A stretch of 64,000 nt of DNA, taken from contig NZ_OX365700.1 of the NCBI RefSeq assembly GCF_947241125.1, positions 992,001 through 1,056,000 on the forward strand, read 5' to 3'. The stretch is from Nitrospira tepida. GTDB taxonomy: Bacteria > Nitrospirota > Nitrospiria > Nitrospirales > Nitrospiraceae. This document shows, in pieces, positions 49,780-60,362 of the stretch. A program made the translations under genes and the position numbers. The notes below the pieces were generated by a model. That model saw nothing but the letters and a program-made list of their open reading frames with translations, made no database searches and was not told the origin of the DNA. How positions within the stretch are numbered: the stretch's first letter is position 1; every line of letters starts with the position of its first letter.

Positions 49780-51203
49780 TGACCATGCCGGTCCATTCAC
49801 CCATGGGAGAGGAGTTGGCCGGGAAGGCCGTCATCGTGGTGGGATTGGCCAGGAGCGGGGTGGCGGCGGCCACGTTGCTCGCGCGAATCGGGGCCCGCGT
49901 CACGGTGGCGGATCGCAAGGATGAGCGGGAGTTGCAAGGGGTTCTGGGGAAGCTGGATGTGGAACGGGTCGGGCTGGCCCTGGGGGCGCAGTACGAGCGC
50001 GCCTTTCAGCATGCCGATCTCGTGGTCATCAGTCCCGGCGTGCCGACCCACGCGCCCGTGCTCGACACCGTCCGCCGCCGCGGCATCCGGGTGATCGGGG
50101 AGCTGGAGCTGGCCTCCCGCTTTTTGTCGGCTCCCATCGTTGCCGTGACCGGCACCAACGGCAAGAGCACGACCGTGACCCTGATCGGAAAGTTTCTGCA
50201 GGAAAGCGGGAAACAGGCGTTCGTGGGAGGCAACCTGGGGACGGCCGTCTCCGAAGCGGCCCTGGCGAGCCTCGACGCGGAGGAGCAGGGAGGCGTCGGC
50301 CGATCGCCCTACGAGGTCATCGTTGCGGAAGTGTCGAGCTTTCAACTGGAAACGATCGAGCGATTCCAACCCTGGATCGCGGCGCTGCTGAATATCACGA
50401 CCGACCACATGGACCGGTACGAGTCGATCAACGACTATGTGCGGGCGAAGAGCCGGATCTTCGAGAACCAGACGGCGACGGACTATGCGGTCATCAACCT
50501 GGACGACCCCAGAGTGGCGGCAATCGGCCGGACCGTTCGGGCCCGCTGCGTGGGGTTTACCCGCCGCCAGACCATACCTCCGGCTTCAACCGGCGGGGCC
50601 TTTCTCGACGGCGAAGACCTCGTGGTGCTGCTTGACGGGCAGCGACGGACGATCGCGTCCCGCCGGGACATCCGGCTCTTGGGGTCGCATAACGTGGAGA
50701 ATGTGCTGGCCGCCGCGACGATCGGCCTGTTGTGTAGCTGTGATCTGGACGCCATGCGTCGGGTCCTCCGCTCCTTTCCCGGACTTGAACATGCGCTGGA
50801 ACTCGTCCGGGAGCGCAACGGAGTCCGGTTCGTGAACGATTCCAAGGGCACGAATGTCGATGCCACGGTCAAGGCGCTGGACAGTCTGGACCAGCCGATC
50901 TGGTTGATCGCGGGAGGGAAGGACAAGGGCGGAGACCTCGCCCGGCTCAAAGAGCCGATTGCGCGCAAGGTGAAGGGTGTCGTGCTGATCGGGGAAGCGG
51001 CGCCGCTTATCAAGGCGGCCATTCAACCCTACGATCGAATCAAGCAGGCGGCGTCGTTGCAGGAGGCGGTGCGGCTGGCGGCCGAACAGGCGGAAGCGGG
51101 CGACATCGTGCTCCTGTCTCCGGCCTGCGCCAGTTTCGACATGTTCGCGGATTATCAGGATCGGGGACGGCAATTCAAGGCGGCGGTATCGGCGCTGCCG
51201 TAG
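49776..51203 (+). CDS. murD: UDP-MurNAc-L-Ala:D-Glu ligase
   Basis: 475 aa. ATGATGACCATG: the first ATG overlaps the mraY stop by 4 bp. N-terminal Rossmann-like part ([18 protein letters not shown]), ATP loop [14 protein letters not shown], and late [15 protein letters not shown] and [19 protein letters not shown], both typical of MurD. It adds D-glutamate to UDP-MurNAc-L-alanine. Confidence 0.95.
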   Translation: MMTMPVHSPMGEELAGKAVIVVGLARSGVAAATLLARIGARVTVADRKDERELQGVLGKLDVERVGLALGAQYERAFQHADLVVISPGVPTHAPVLDTVRRRGIRVIGELELASRFLSAPIVAVTGTNGKSTTVTLIGKFLQESGKQAFVGGNLGTAVSEAALASLDAEEQGGVGRSPYEVIVAEVSSFQLETIERFQPWIAALLNITTDHMDRYESINDYVRAKSRIFENQTATDYAVINLDDPRVAAIGRTVRARCVGFTRRQTIPPASTGGAFLDGEDLVVLLDGQRRTIASRRDIRLLGSHNVENVLAAATIGLLCSCDLDAMRRVLRSFPGLEHALELVRERNGVRFVNDSKGTNVDATVKALDSLDQPIWLIAGGKDKGGDLARLKEPIARKVKGVVLIGEAAPLIKAAIQPYDRIKQAASLQEAVRLAAEQAEAGDIVLLSPACASFDMFADYQDRGRQFKAAVSALP

Positions 51204-51233
51204 CACGTTGCCGGATCCATCGGCAGGAGACTC

Positions 51234-52406
51234 ATGGCCGGGAAAACAGCGGGGACCCTGGTGCTTCCATGGCCGAGTTCGAGCCAACGGGCCCGTAAGC
51301 TCGTGGCGTTGGACCATACGCTCGTCGTGATCACGCTCGCCCTCTCCTTGGTCGGGCTGGTGATGGTCTTCAGCGCGAGCGCTGTGGTGGCAGGCAACCG
51401 GTTTCAGGACCCTTGGTATTTCCTCAAGCGGCAGCTCGCGTGGCTGGTGTTGGGATTGGCCCTCATGCATATCACCTCGCGCATCGACTATGCCGTGTGG
51501 AAGAAACTCGCCGTCCCCCTATTGGCGGTCACGGGCGGCCTGTTGCTGTTGGTGCTGATCCCGTCCATCGGGGTGCTGGCCAAGGGCGCGCGGCGCTGGT
51601 TGCGGGCCGGACCCATCCTGCTTCAGCCGACGGAAATCGCGAAGGTGGTGGCTGTGATCTACCTCGCGGCCTATCTGGCGGCCAAGCAAGAACGGCTCCT
51701 CTCGTTTCAGAAGGGGGTCCTACCGCCGCTCATTTTGGTCGGCGCCGTCTGCGGCCTCATCTTTCTCCAGCCTGACTTGGGGAGCGTGGTCGTCATCGGG
51801 TTGGTGATGTTCAGCCTGTTGTTTCTGGCGGGGGCCAAGCTGAGTCATCTCTTTGGGCTGGTGCTCTGCGCCGTCCCGGCGGTCCTGGCGCTGGTGGTCA
51901 GCTCGCCCTACCGGTGGAAGCGAGTGGTGGCCTTTCTCTTCCCGGAAAAAGACGCGTCGGGCGCCGGGTTTCAAGTCACGCAATCGTTCCTCGCATTGGG
52001 CAGCGGAGGGCCGTTCGGCGTCGGCTTGGGGGAGGGCAAGCAGAAGCTGTTCTTCCTACCCGAAGCGCATACGGATTTTGTGCTGGCCCTGGTAGGTGAG
52101 GAACTCGGCTTTTTCGGGACCGCCGCCCTCATGATGCTCTTTCTGGCCTTCATGATCCGGGGCTTCTCGATCGCCGCGCGTGCGCGCATGCCGTTCGGCT
52201 ATTTCCTGGGCATGGGGATTACGCTCTTGATCGCGACCCAAACGCTCATCAATGCCGGCGTCGTCACCGGGTTGTTGCCGACCAAGGGATTGACGCTGCC
52301 CTTCGTGAGCTACGGCGGATCGTCGTTGGTCATCAGTTTGATCGGAGTCGGGATCCTATTGAGCATCTCGCGCGACCGGTACGGGGGACAGGAGCGCAAC
52401 GGGTGA
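51234..52406 (+). CDS. ftsW: Septal peptidoglycan polymerase FtsW (SEDS family)
   Basis: 390 aa, about ten membrane helices; GGAGA before the ATG. SEDS motifs: GARRWL, LQPTEIAKV, LQPDLGS, and the late FVSYGGSSL. The enzyme polymerises lipid II at the septum with FtsI. The gene lies between murD and murG, its usual place. Confidence 0.95.
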   Translation: MAGKTAGTLVLPWPSSSQRARKLVALDHTLVVITLALSLVGLVMVFSASAVVAGNRFQDPWYFLKRQLAWLVLGLALMHITSRIDYAVWKKLAVPLLAVTGGLLLLVLIPSIGVLAKGARRWLRAGPILLQPTEIAKVVAVIYLAAYLAAKQERLLSFQKGVLPPLILVGAVCGLIFLQPDLGSVVVIGLVMFSLLFLAGAKLSHLFGLVLCAVPAVLALVVSSPYRWKRVVAFLFPEKDASGAGFQVTQSFLALGSGGPFGVGLGEGKQKLFFLPEAHTDFVLALVGEELGFFGTAALMMLFLAFMIRGFSIAARARMPFGYFLGMGITLLIATQTLINAGVVTGLLPTKGLTLPFVSYGGSSLVISLIGVGILLSISRDRYGGQERNG

Positions 52407-52435
52407 CGTGACCGACCGGGTGAACGGGCCGGTGA

Positions 52436-53560
52436 ATGAACATTGTAATTGCGGCAGGGGGAACCGGCGGGCATCTGTATCCGGCGATCGCGCTTGCCAG
52501 GGAGTTTCAGCGGGTCAGGCCCGGCGCCTCCGCGCTCTTCGTCGGGACGACCCGCGGACTGGAATCCCGCGTGGTGCCGCGCGAAGGGTTTCCGCTCCGA
52601 TTGATCACCGCCAAGCCCTTCATGGGCGTGGGACGACTCGGCGCGGCGAAGGCGCTGGCGGCGCTTCCAGCGGGCATTTGGGAGTCGATGCGGTTGCTGA
52701 AAGCGCAGCGCGCCGATCTGGTGATCGGGGTGGGAGGCTACACCTCTCCGGCGGTGCTGCTGGCGGCAGCGCTCTTGCGGAAGCCGCGGGTGATCCTGGA
52801 GCCCAATTCCTATCCGGGATTGGCCAACAAGCTGTTGGGGCCGCTAGTCCAGTTGGTGTTTCTGGCCTTCGGCTCGGCGGCCGAATTTTTCCCACGGGTC
52901 AAGGTGCGGGTCGTCGGGACTCCCCTTCGTCAGGAATTTCTGGAACCGGTTCAGGCGCGGACACAAGGAAGTGAGGATGGGCGTATGCATCTGGTGATTT
53001 TCGGCGGCAGTCAGGGCGCCAAGGCCATCAACGGCGCGATGGTCGATGCGCTCCCCTATCTGACGGACCTGCGGGACCGTCTGTTGATCACCCACCAAAC
53101 CGGCGAGCAGGACCGGGAATCCGTCGCACAGGGCTATGCAAAACACAAGGTGCGCGCGGACGTCCGGCCGTTTCTCTACGACATGCCGTTGGTGCTCCGG
53201 TCGGCCGATTTGGTCGTCTCGCGGGCCGGCGCGATGACGATCGCCGAATTGGCCGCCTGCGGCTGTCCGGCCATTCTCGTGCCGCTGCCCCAGGCCATCT
53301 ACAACCATCAGGCGAAGAACGCCGCGGTGATGGAATCGGCAGGCGCCGCGATCGTCCTGCCGCAGTATGAACTGTCGGGAGAGCGGTTGGCGTCCACCAT
53401 TCGCAGCGTCCTCACCGATTCACAGCGCCTGCAGGACATGCGAGCCCGGAGCCTGTCGTTGCGGCGCGTCGATGCCGCCGGGCGCATCGTGGAGGAATGC
53501 CTGTCGCTGCTAGGGAGGTCTCATGAAGCCGATGAGTCTGTTGGAGTCACGGGATCGTGA
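52436..53560 (+). CDS. murG: UDP-GlcNAc:lipid I N-acetylglucosaminyltransferase
   Basis: 374 aa. Glycine-rich AAGGTGGHLYPAIALA at the N-terminus, GVGGYTSPAVLLAA, GGSQGAKAING, and the donor-binding SRAGAMTIAELAACG. It converts lipid I to lipid II on the inner face of the membrane. Its 3' end overlaps a possible early start of murC (53523). Confidence 0.96.
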   Translation: MNIVIAAGGTGGHLYPAIALAREFQRVRPGASALFVGTTRGLESRVVPREGFPLRLITAKPFMGVGRLGAAKALAALPAGIWESMRLLKAQRADLVIGVGGYTSPAVLLAAALLRKPRVILEPNSYPGLANKLLGPLVQLVFLAFGSAAEFFPRVKVRVVGTPLRQEFLEPVQARTQGSEDGRMHLVIFGGSQGAKAINGAMVDALPYLTDLRDRLLITHQTGEQDRESVAQGYAKHKVRADVRPFLYDMPLVLRSADLVVSRAGAMTIAELAACGCPAILVPLPQAIYNHQAKNAAVMESAGAAIVLPQYELSGERLASTIRSVLTDSQRLQDMRARSLSLRRVDAAGRIVEECLSLLGRSHEADESVGVTGS

Positions 53561-53621
53561 TGGAGTCGAGGCGCGCGAGCCGGGCAACGGCCGGCAGGTA
53601 AGACGGGGAGTCCGAACGTCA

Positions 53622-55007
53622 ATGTTTCGCAAAATCCAACATATCCACCTCGTCGGGATCGGCGGCTCCGGGATGAGCGGGATCGCCGAAGTCCTGTTGA
53701 CGCTCGGGTACCAGGTGACCGGTTCGGACCTGAGCGCGTCGGACACGACCAGGCGGCTGGAGGAACTCGGCGGGCGGATCTTCATCGGCCACCAGGAATC
53801 GAACATCGGCCAGGCGCAGGTCGTGGTGGTCTCTTCCGCGGTCTCGCCGTCCAATCCGGAGGTCGTGGCGGCTAAGGCCAAGCCGATTCCGGTGATTCCG
53901 CGGGCCGAAATGCTGGCCGAATTGATGCGGCTCAAGTACGGCATCGCGATCGCGGGCGCGCACGGCAAGACCACCACGACCTCGATGGTGGCGAGCGTGC
54001 TGGCCGAAGGCGGGCTCGATCCGACGGTGGTGATCGGCGGCAAGGTCAATGCCTTGGGCAGCCATGCGAGGCTCGGGCGCGGCGAGCTGCTGGTGGCCGA
54101 GGCCGACGAAAGCGACGGGTCCTTCCTGCGGCTCGCTCCCTCGATCGTCGCCGTGACGAATCTCGATCGCGAGCACCTTGACCACTACGGATCGATGGAG
54201 CGGCTCACCGGGAGCTTTTCGGAGTTCATCAACCGGATTCCGTTCTACGGACTGGCGGTCTTGTGTTTGGATGACGAACGGCTCCGCGGCCTGCTGGGCG
54301 GCGTGGTCAAGCGCTATCAAACCTACGGCCTCAAGGAGCACGAGGGATTTGCCCCGCCCGATTACCGGGCCACCGATATCGTGCTTAAACAATGGGGGGC
54401 TGAATTTCGCGCCCACTTCCGGTCCAAGAATCTCGGGCCGTTCCGGTTGTGCATCCCCGGGATTCACAACGTGTCGAACGCGCTGGCAGCGATCGCGATC
54501 GGGGCCGAATTGGATGTGCCGGTGGACTTGATCCGACGGGGATTGGCCGCCTTCACGGGCGTCGAGCGGCGCTTCCACCTGCGCGGTGAAAAACAGGGCG
54601 TGATGGTCGTAGACGACTATGGGCACCACCCGACCGAGATCAAGGCCACGCTCGCGGCTGCCAAGCAGGGATGGAACCGGCGCCTGGTCGTGCTGTTCCA
54701 GCCGCATCGGTACACGAGGACGCGCGATTTGCTGAACGAGTTTGCGGGCGCCTTCGGCGATGCCGATCTGCTGCTGGTCACGGACATCTATCCGGCGAGC
54801 GAACAGCCGATCCAGGGAGTCAGCGGCGAACGGTTGGCGGAGGCGATCCGGGCCGCCGGCCATCCGAACGTCACCTATGTGCCGGTGAAGCAGGACTTGC
54901 CGGACCGTACCATGCCGCTCCTTCAACCCGGCGATATGGTGCTGACTTTGGGGGCGGGCGACATCTGGAAGGCCGGACTGGGAATCTTGGATCGTTTGCC
55001 GTCGTGA
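53622..55007 (+). CDS. murC: UDP-MurNAc:L-Ala ligase
   Basis: About 461 aa from the ATG at 53622 (MFRKIQHIHLVGIGGSG is the family's normal start). An in-frame ATG at 53523 has a GGGAGGT ribosome site and would add 33 residues and overlap murG by 38 bp; the choice is open. ATP loop GAHGKTTTTSMVASVL, GELLVAEADESDGSFL and DDYGHHPTEI. Commits UDP-MurNAc to pentapeptide synthesis. Confidence 0.94.
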   Translation: MFRKIQHIHLVGIGGSGMSGIAEVLLTLGYQVTGSDLSASDTTRRLEELGGRIFIGHQESNIGQAQVVVVSSAVSPSNPEVVAAKAKPIPVIPRAEMLAELMRLKYGIAIAGAHGKTTTTSMVASVLAEGGLDPTVVIGGKVNALGSHARLGRGELLVAEADESDGSFLRLAPSIVAVTNLDREHLDHYGSMERLTGSFSEFINRIPFYGLAVLCLDDERLRGLLGGVVKRYQTYGLKEHEGFAPPDYRATDIVLKQWGAEFRAHFRSKNLGPFRLCIPGIHNVSNALAAIAIGAELDVPVDLIRRGLAAFTGVERRFHLRGEKQGVMVVDDYGHHPTEIKATLAAAKQGWNRRLVVLFQPHRYTRTRDLLNEFAGAFGDADLLLVTDIYPASEQPIQGVSGERLAEAIRAAGHPNVTYVPVKQDLPDRTMPLLQPGDMVLTLGAGDIWKAGLGILDRLPS

Positions 55008-55016
55008 GACACTTTC

Positions 55017-55970
55017 ATGAAACAAGGTTTTGGAAGGACGCGTTCACGCAAGTCGACAGGGCAGGGTCTGTCGCGGTCGGCTTTGAAAGAGGCGCTCGAC
55101 GGGGTGCGAGGGGAGGCGCGGTTCAATCTCCCGCTGAGCACGTTCACGTCGTTCCAGATCGGAGGACCGGCCGATGTGTTCGTGACGCCGGCGGACGAGG
55201 AGGACGCGGCGCGGCTCTTCCGTCAGGCGCATCGGTTGCGGATTCCGGTCTTCGTATTGGGCGGCACCAACGTGCTGATTCAGGACCGGGGGATTCGCGG
55301 CATCGTGATCGGGCTCTCGCATCTCAAAGCCGTTCGCGTCGAAGCCGGCCATGTGCTCTATGCGGAGGCTGGAGTCGGCATGCCGACTCTGATCAAGCGG
55401 GCCATCACGCTGGGATTGAGCGGGTTGGAGTGGGCTGCGGGGATTCCCGGAACCGTCGGAGGCTGTGTCGTGATGAATGCCGGCACCAGGCTCGGTGAGA
55501 TGAAGGATGCGCTGTCCGGCGTGCGAATGGCGTTCCCGGACGGCAGCCTCCGCGATTTGGCCCGAGCGGACATCGGCTTCGAGTATCGGCGCGCGCTCTT
55601 GCCGGAGGGAATCGTCGTGGGAGCCAGGCTTCAGTTGAAACCGGCCTCGAAGGGGGAGATCGAACGTGTGGTGAAGGACTACCTGCGCTATCGGAAGGCC
55701 ACGCAGCCGCTGACCGAGCCCAATGCCGGCTGCGTGTTCAAGAACCCCGGTCCTCGGACGGCCGGTCAATTGGTCGAAGCGGCCGGCCTCAAGGGCGAAA
55801 AAGTCGGAGGGGCGCAGGTCTCCGCGAAACATGCGAACTTCATCGTCAACACAGGCCGGGCCTCCGCATCGGATGTGCTGGCGCTGATCCGGCTGGTGCA
55901 GGACCGCGTCAAGGCAGTCAGCGGAGTGGAGCTGCAACTCGAGTTGAAGGTCGTGGGAGAAGCCTCATGA
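55017..55970 (+). CDS. murB: UDP-N-acetylenolpyruvoylglucosamine reductase
   Basis: 317 aa; ten bases after murC. FAD-binding: FQIGGPADVFVTPADEED, LGGTNVLIQDRGIRG, and WAAGIPGTVGGCVVMNAGT. The catalytic motif reads NAGCVFKNP: a Cys sits where many MurB enzymes have Ser, a known alternative. The extra loop of E. coli-type MurB appears to be missing, so type II. It reduces the enolpyruvyl group to make UDP-MurNAc. Confidence 0.93.
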   Translation: MKQGFGRTRSRKSTGQGLSRSALKEALDGVRGEARFNLPLSTFTSFQIGGPADVFVTPADEEDAARLFRQAHRLRIPVFVLGGTNVLIQDRGIRGIVIGLSHLKAVRVEAGHVLYAEAGVGMPTLIKRAITLGLSGLEWAAGIPGTVGGCVVMNAGTRLGEMKDALSGVRMAFPDGSLRDLARADIGFEYRRALLPEGIVVGARLQLKPASKGEIERVVKDYLRYRKATQPLTEPNAGCVFKNPGPRTAGQLVEAAGLKGEKVGGAQVSAKHANFIVNTGRASASDVLALIRLVQDRVKAVSGVELQLELKVVGEAS

Positions 55971-56007
55971 GGCTTCCTCAACCATCGTCTGATATGAGAA
56001 GGGCTTC

Positions 56008-56955
56008 ATGCCGTTGACCACCGCGCGAGTCGGCGTGCTCATGGGCGGCCGGTCCGCCGAGCGGGACGTGTCCCTGCGCACCGGGCAGGCCGTACACCAG
56101 GCGCTGGCCCGCCGCGGCTACGATTCGGTCGCCATCGACGTCGGTCCGAACATCGCGCGGGATTTGCACGAGTTGAAGGTGGGGCTGGCCTTCATCGCCC
56201 TCCATGGACCTGGCGGCGAAGACGGCACCATGCAGGGGCTGCTCGAAACCTTGGGCATCCCCTACACGGGCTCCGGGGTGCGCGCGAGCGCGGTGGCCAT
56301 GCACAAGGTATTGACGAAGGTCGTATTGGTTTCCCAGGGAATTCCTGTTCCGCCGGGAGGGGTAATCGTCAAAGGCAAAGCCAAGGGGAAACGGCCTCCG
56401 CTGCCGCGCGGGTTGAAATGGCCCGTGGTCGTGAAGCCGGCTACTCAGGGGTCCACGATCGGGGTCAGCATCGTCCGCAAGCCGGCCGCATGGATGGACG
56501 CGTTGGAACTGGCCCATCGCTACGACGACGAGGCGGTGGTCGAAGCCTTCATCCCCGGCCATGAGATCACGGTCGGAGTGCTTCGATCGGGCTCGACCCT
56601 CCAAGCCTTGCCAGCCGTGGAGATCGCCGCGCCGGAGGGGTTCTATGATTTTTCAGCCAAGTACCAAAAGGGGCAGACCCGATATCTCTGCCCGGCGCCA
56701 CTTTCAGGAAAGGTCGCGCGCCTGCTGCGCGATCTGGCCGTTCGATCCTACGAGGTGATCGGCTGCGAAGGGGCCGCGCGCGTGGACTTCCGCGTCACTC
56801 CCAAGGGAAAACCCTCTGTCCTGGAGGTCAACACGGTCCCGGGGATGACCGAGACGAGCCTGTTGCCGATGGCGGCGGCGCAGGCGGGGATCGACTACGA
56901 CCGGTTGACGGAACGGATTCTGGAGTCGGCGCTCGCGCGCATCAAGCGGGCGTGA
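56008..56955 (+). CDS. ddl: D-alanine-D-alanine ligase
   Basis: 315 aa. VGVLMGGRSAERDVSLRTG at the N-terminus, ALHGPGGEDGTMQGLLE, YTGSGVRASAVAMHKV, and the ATP-grasp tail ARVDFRV and LEVNTVPGMTETSLLPMAA. It makes the D-Ala-D-Ala dipeptide used by murF. Type: SGVRASA follows the usual DdlB-like pattern, with no vancomycin-resistance-like changes noticed. Confidence 0.95.
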   Translation: MPLTTARVGVLMGGRSAERDVSLRTGQAVHQALARRGYDSVAIDVGPNIARDLHELKVGLAFIALHGPGGEDGTMQGLLETLGIPYTGSGVRASAVAMHKVLTKVVLVSQGIPVPPGGVIVKGKAKGKRPPLPRGLKWPVVVKPATQGSTIGVSIVRKPAAWMDALELAHRYDDEAVVEAFIPGHEITVGVLRSGSTLQALPAVEIAAPEGFYDFSAKYQKGQTRYLCPAPLSGKVARLLRDLAVRSYEVIGCEGAARVDFRVTPKGKPSVLEVNTVPGMTETSLLPMAAAQAGIDYDRLTERILESALARIKRA

Positions 56956-56974
56956 CGGGAACGGAGCAGAGCCT

Positions 56975-57829
56975 GTGTTTGGAAGGCGCAAACAGAAACG
57001 ACCGGCGGGCCCGCGGGAAAACCTGAAGCGGGGCTTGCGCGGTCAGGAGGGCCGGCTGAGGGCGGGAACCCGTTCGCTGGTCCGGTTCGTCGTTGGCACG
57101 GCGAAGTTGGCGGCGGTGCTCGGGGTTCTTGTGCTGGCCGGCTGGGGCGGGTCGCTCCTGTGGCACAATGCCGGCCCCTGGATGGCCGAGCTGTTCCGTG
57201 TGCGGGAGGTCACGGTTGTCGGTCTTCAACAGGTCACGCGCGCCGAAGTCCTGACGAGACTCCGGCTCGACAAACAGGCGGTTCTCTATGACATCGATCC
57301 GGACAAACTCGTCGAACGGCTGCGCACGCATCCGTGGATCAAGGATGCGGAACTGACCAGGCTGCCCTTTCATCAGTTGCAGGTGACGATCATGGAACGC
57401 CGGCCGGCCGCCGTCGTGCAACGATCCGACATCAACGTGTTGGTGGATGAAGAGGGACAGATCCTCAAATGGTTGGGCCGTGTCGATGAACCTTCGCTGC
57501 CGCTCTGCGTCGGGGTCGAGCCGAGGCATCTTGCGCAGGGGGCGAGCCGCGAGCGCCGGACGATCAAGGCGGCGGTGACGCTGGCCGGGATTCTCGCCGA
57601 GACCACAAGCGAGCGGATCGTCATCGATGCGACGAATCCGGCGAATCTGGTTGCGACGGTGAAGGAGACGCGCCTGTCGTTCGGCCATTCAGGTTTCCAA
57701 GAAAAATGGGGTCTCTACGCTCGGCTCAGGCCGAACCTGGCAACCGAACATCGCCTTGTGGGCGATCCGTCGCCGATCGATGTGGATCTCCGGTTCGCCG
57801 GGCGCGTGATCGTGCGAGAAAGGGGGTAA
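56975..57829 (+). CDS. ftsQ: Divisome protein FtsQ
   Basis: 284 aa from GTG 56975. A basic cytoplasmic tail, one membrane helix (LAAVLGVLVLAGWGGSLLW), a POTRA domain (VREVTVVGLQQVTRAEVLTRL to HPWIKDAELTRLPFHQLQ) and the beta domain. FtsQ binds FtsL/FtsB. Sequence is diverged, as usual; position between ddl and ftsA confirms it. Confidence 0.93.
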   Translation: MFGRRKQKRPAGPRENLKRGLRGQEGRLRAGTRSLVRFVVGTAKLAAVLGVLVLAGWGGSLLWHNAGPWMAELFRVREVTVVGLQQVTRAEVLTRLRLDKQAVLYDIDPDKLVERLRTHPWIKDAELTRLPFHQLQVTIMERRPAAVVQRSDINVLVDEEGQILKWLGRVDEPSLPLCVGVEPRHLAQGASRERRTIKAAVTLAGILAETTSERIVIDATNPANLVATVKETRLSFGHSGFQEKWGLYARLRPNLATEHRLVGDPSPIDVDLRFAGRVIVRERG

Positions 57830-57832
57830 GGC

Positions 57833-59074
57833 GTGCCCAAACGAGAACAAATCCTAGTGGGGCTTGATATCGGCACCACCAAGATCTGCGCGATTGTGGC
57901 GGAGATTACGGAAACCGGCGCGCTGAACATCATCGGGGTGGGATCGAGCCCATCGCGCGGCCTCCGCAAAGGGGTGGTGGTCAATATCGAGAGCACGGTG
58001 GAATCGATCAAGAAGGCCGTGGACGACGCGGAGCTGATGGCGGGGGTCGAGATCCATTCGGTCTATACCGGCATCGCGGGCGGCCATATCGCCGGCGAAA
58101 ACTGTAAGGGCGTGGTCGTGCTGAAGAAGCAGGAAGTGACAAGGGAGGACGTGCAGCGGGCGGTGGACAGCGCCAGGACCATGGCGGTGATCCCCCAAGA
58201 GCGGCGCGTGCTCCATGTCCTGCCGCGTGAATTCATGGTGGACGATCAGGACGGCATCCGCGATCCGGTCGGACTGTTGGGGACCAGGCTGGAAGTCAAC
58301 GTGCACATCATCACGGGCGCCGTCACGTCCGCCCAGAACCTCATCAAGGGAGTCAACCGAGCCGGTCTCGATGTCGTGGACATCGTGCTTCAGCCCTTGG
58401 CCTCCAGCGAAGCGGTGTTGAGTCCCGAGGAAAAGGAACTGGGCGTGGCCATGGTGGACTTCGGCGGCGGGACGACCGATCTGGCCATCTTCCTGGACGG
58501 GAGCGTCCGCCATACGGCGGTGCTGCCGCTCGGCGGCCAGAATCTCACCAAGGATCTGGCGATCGGCCTGCTGACCTCGCAGAGCGAAGCGGAAAAGATC
58601 AAGCTCCAATACGGCATCGCCAGGGCGGATCTGCTCCAGGGACACCAGATGGTCGAGGTGCCGTCGGTCGGCGAGCGCCCGGCGCGCATGTTCACGCGGC
58701 GCGACATCGCCGACATCCTGGAGCCTCGGGTCGAGGAGATGTTCGAACTGGTCCGGCGCGAAATCGCGCGCGCGGGCTATGAAGGCATGTTGGGCGCCGG
58801 CGTCGTGTTGACCGGCGGGACGTCCCTGCTGGAGGGCATGCTGGACGCGGCGGAAAAATTGCTCAACCTGCCGGCCCGGCGGGGGGTACCGGGCGGCGTG
58901 GGGGGACTCAGGGACATCGTCAGCAATCCAATCTATTCGACCGGGGTGGGACTGTTGCTGCATGCCCGCCAGCATGCGGAGGCGCAGGAACTCGCCGGGA
59001 TCGGTAGCGGAGGGCCGATCAAGGGGGCGCTCAGCAGATTAGTGGGGAAGCTGACCGACATCTTCTTAACGTAG
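57833..59074 (+). CDS. ftsA: Cell-division actin homologue FtsA
   Basis: 413 aa from GTG 57833, three bases after ftsQ. Actin-fold ATP motifs: [30 protein letters not shown], and [14 protein letters not shown]. Domain 1C replaces the actin 1B domain ([18 protein letters not shown] region). A C-terminal amphipathic helix ([11 protein letters not shown]) should tether it to the membrane, where it anchors FtsZ. Confidence 0.96.
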   Translation: MPKREQILVGLDIGTTKICAIVAEITETGALNIIGVGSSPSRGLRKGVVVNIESTVESIKKAVDDAELMAGVEIHSVYTGIAGGHIAGENCKGVVVLKKQEVTREDVQRAVDSARTMAVIPQERRVLHVLPREFMVDDQDGIRDPVGLLGTRLEVNVHIITGAVTSAQNLIKGVNRAGLDVVDIVLQPLASSEAVLSPEEKELGVAMVDFGGGTTDLAIFLDGSVRHTAVLPLGGQNLTKDLAIGLLTSQSEAEKIKLQYGIARADLLQGHQMVEVPSVGERPARMFTRRDIADILEPRVEEMFELVRREIARAGYEGMLGAGVVLTGGTSLLEGMLDAAEKLLNLPARRGVPGGVGGLRDIVSNPIYSTGVGLLLHARQHAEAQELAGIGSGGPIKGALSRLVGKLTDIFLT

Positions 59075-59123
59075 CCACCAGCGGGAGCGGAAGCCCGGGA
59101 TGCTTCCGAGAGGAGGGAGCCAC

Positions 59124-60314
59124 ATGTTTTCATTTCAAGAAGATCTTCTGTCCCCGGTCCACATCAAGGTCTTCGGCGTCGGCGGAGCCGGCTGCAATGC
59201 GGTCAACACGATGATCCACTCAGGCTTGAGCCGGGTGGAGTTCATCGCCGCCAACACGGACGTGCAGGCGCTGGAACGGTCGCAGGCGGCCTTCAAGATC
59301 CAGTTGGGGCCGGAGCGGACGCGCGGGCTGGGCGCCGGCGCGAGACCGGAAATCGGCAAGGACGCGGCATTGGAAAGCAAGGACCAGATCCGCGAAGCCA
59401 TGCAGGGCGCGGACATGGTCTTCGTCACGGCCGGCATGGGCGGCGGCACCGGCACCGGGGCGGCTCCCATCGTGGCGAGCGTCGCCCGCGAGCTGGGCAT
59501 CCTGACCGTGGGCGTCGTCACGAAACCGTTCCAGTTCGAAGGGCATCGGCGGATGAGCCATGCGGAGGAAGGGCTGCGGGACCTGCGCCGCCACGTGGAT
59601 ACGCTGCTGATCATTCCGAATCAGCGGCTGCTGGCCATCGTGGACAAGGCGACGCCGCTCTTGGACGCCTTCAAGGTGGCGGACGACGTGCTGCGGCAGG
59701 CCATCCAAGGCATCGCCGACGTGATCACGACCACCGGCCATGTCAACGTGGACTTTGCCGACGTGCGAACCGTCATGGCCCATACAGGCCGGGCGGTGAT
59801 GGGGATGGGACGGGCGCGCGGAGCTAATCGTGCGGTGGAAGCGGCCCATAAGGCGATCAACAGCCCGCTGCTCGAAGACGGGACGGTGGAGGGAGCCAGG
59901 GGCGTGCTGCTGAATATCACCGGCGGCGCCGATCTCTCTCTGCACGAGGTGGACGAAGCCGCCTCGATCATCAAGGAGGCCGCCGACGCGGAAGCCAACA
60001 TTATCGTCGGTCAGGTCATCAACCAGGAGATGGGAGATGAGCTGGTGGTGACGGTGATCGCGACGGGCTTCGAGCATGGGGAGGACGGAGCCAAGAATCC
60101 GGTTGCGGCCGATCGGGCGGCGCGTCCCGCCCGGGCGGGACAGCAGATCCTGGCAGCGGTCTCCGCCGGCGTCAGTGAGAAGCCGGCCCGGGATCTGGAT
60201 CGCCCGGCCTTCCTCCGGAAGCTGAGCGAGCAGCGGGATCTTAAAGAGCGAGTCGGGTTGCTGCCGGATGACGAGTGGGATGTGCCGACGTTCCTGCGGA
60301 AGCAGGCCGATTAG
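59124..60314 (+). CDS. ftsZ: Cell-division tubulin homologue FtsZ
   Basis: 396 aa from ATG 59124 after AGGAGGGAG; a further eight-residue extension is unlikely. GTP-binding: [15 protein letters not shown], the tubulin signature [15 protein letters not shown], and the catalytic-loop [12 protein letters not shown] variable linker (~325-355) precedes the C-terminal peptide [11 protein letters not shown] that binds FtsA. A related sequence, [12 protein letters not shown], lies about 30 residues before it, like a second copy of the same peptide. Confidence 0.97.
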   Translation: MFSFQEDLLSPVHIKVFGVGGAGCNAVNTMIHSGLSRVEFIAANTDVQALERSQAAFKIQLGPERTRGLGAGARPEIGKDAALESKDQIREAMQGADMVFVTAGMGGGTGTGAAPIVASVARELGILTVGVVTKPFQFEGHRRMSHAEEGLRDLRRHVDTLLIIPNQRLLAIVDKATPLLDAFKVADDVLRQAIQGIADVITTTGHVNVDFADVRTVMAHTGRAVMGMGRARGANRAVEAAHKAINSPLLEDGTVEGARGVLLNITGGADLSLHEVDEAASIIKEAADAEANIIVGQVINQEMGDELVVTVIATGFEHGEDGAKNPVAADRAARPARAGQQILAAVSAGVSEKPARDLDRPAFLRKLSEQRDLKERVGLLPDDEWDVPTFLRKQAD

Positions 60315-60362
60315 GATTGGGATTGGGTTGGCGGGCGTTCTCTGGCATGGCACAATGAGGCG

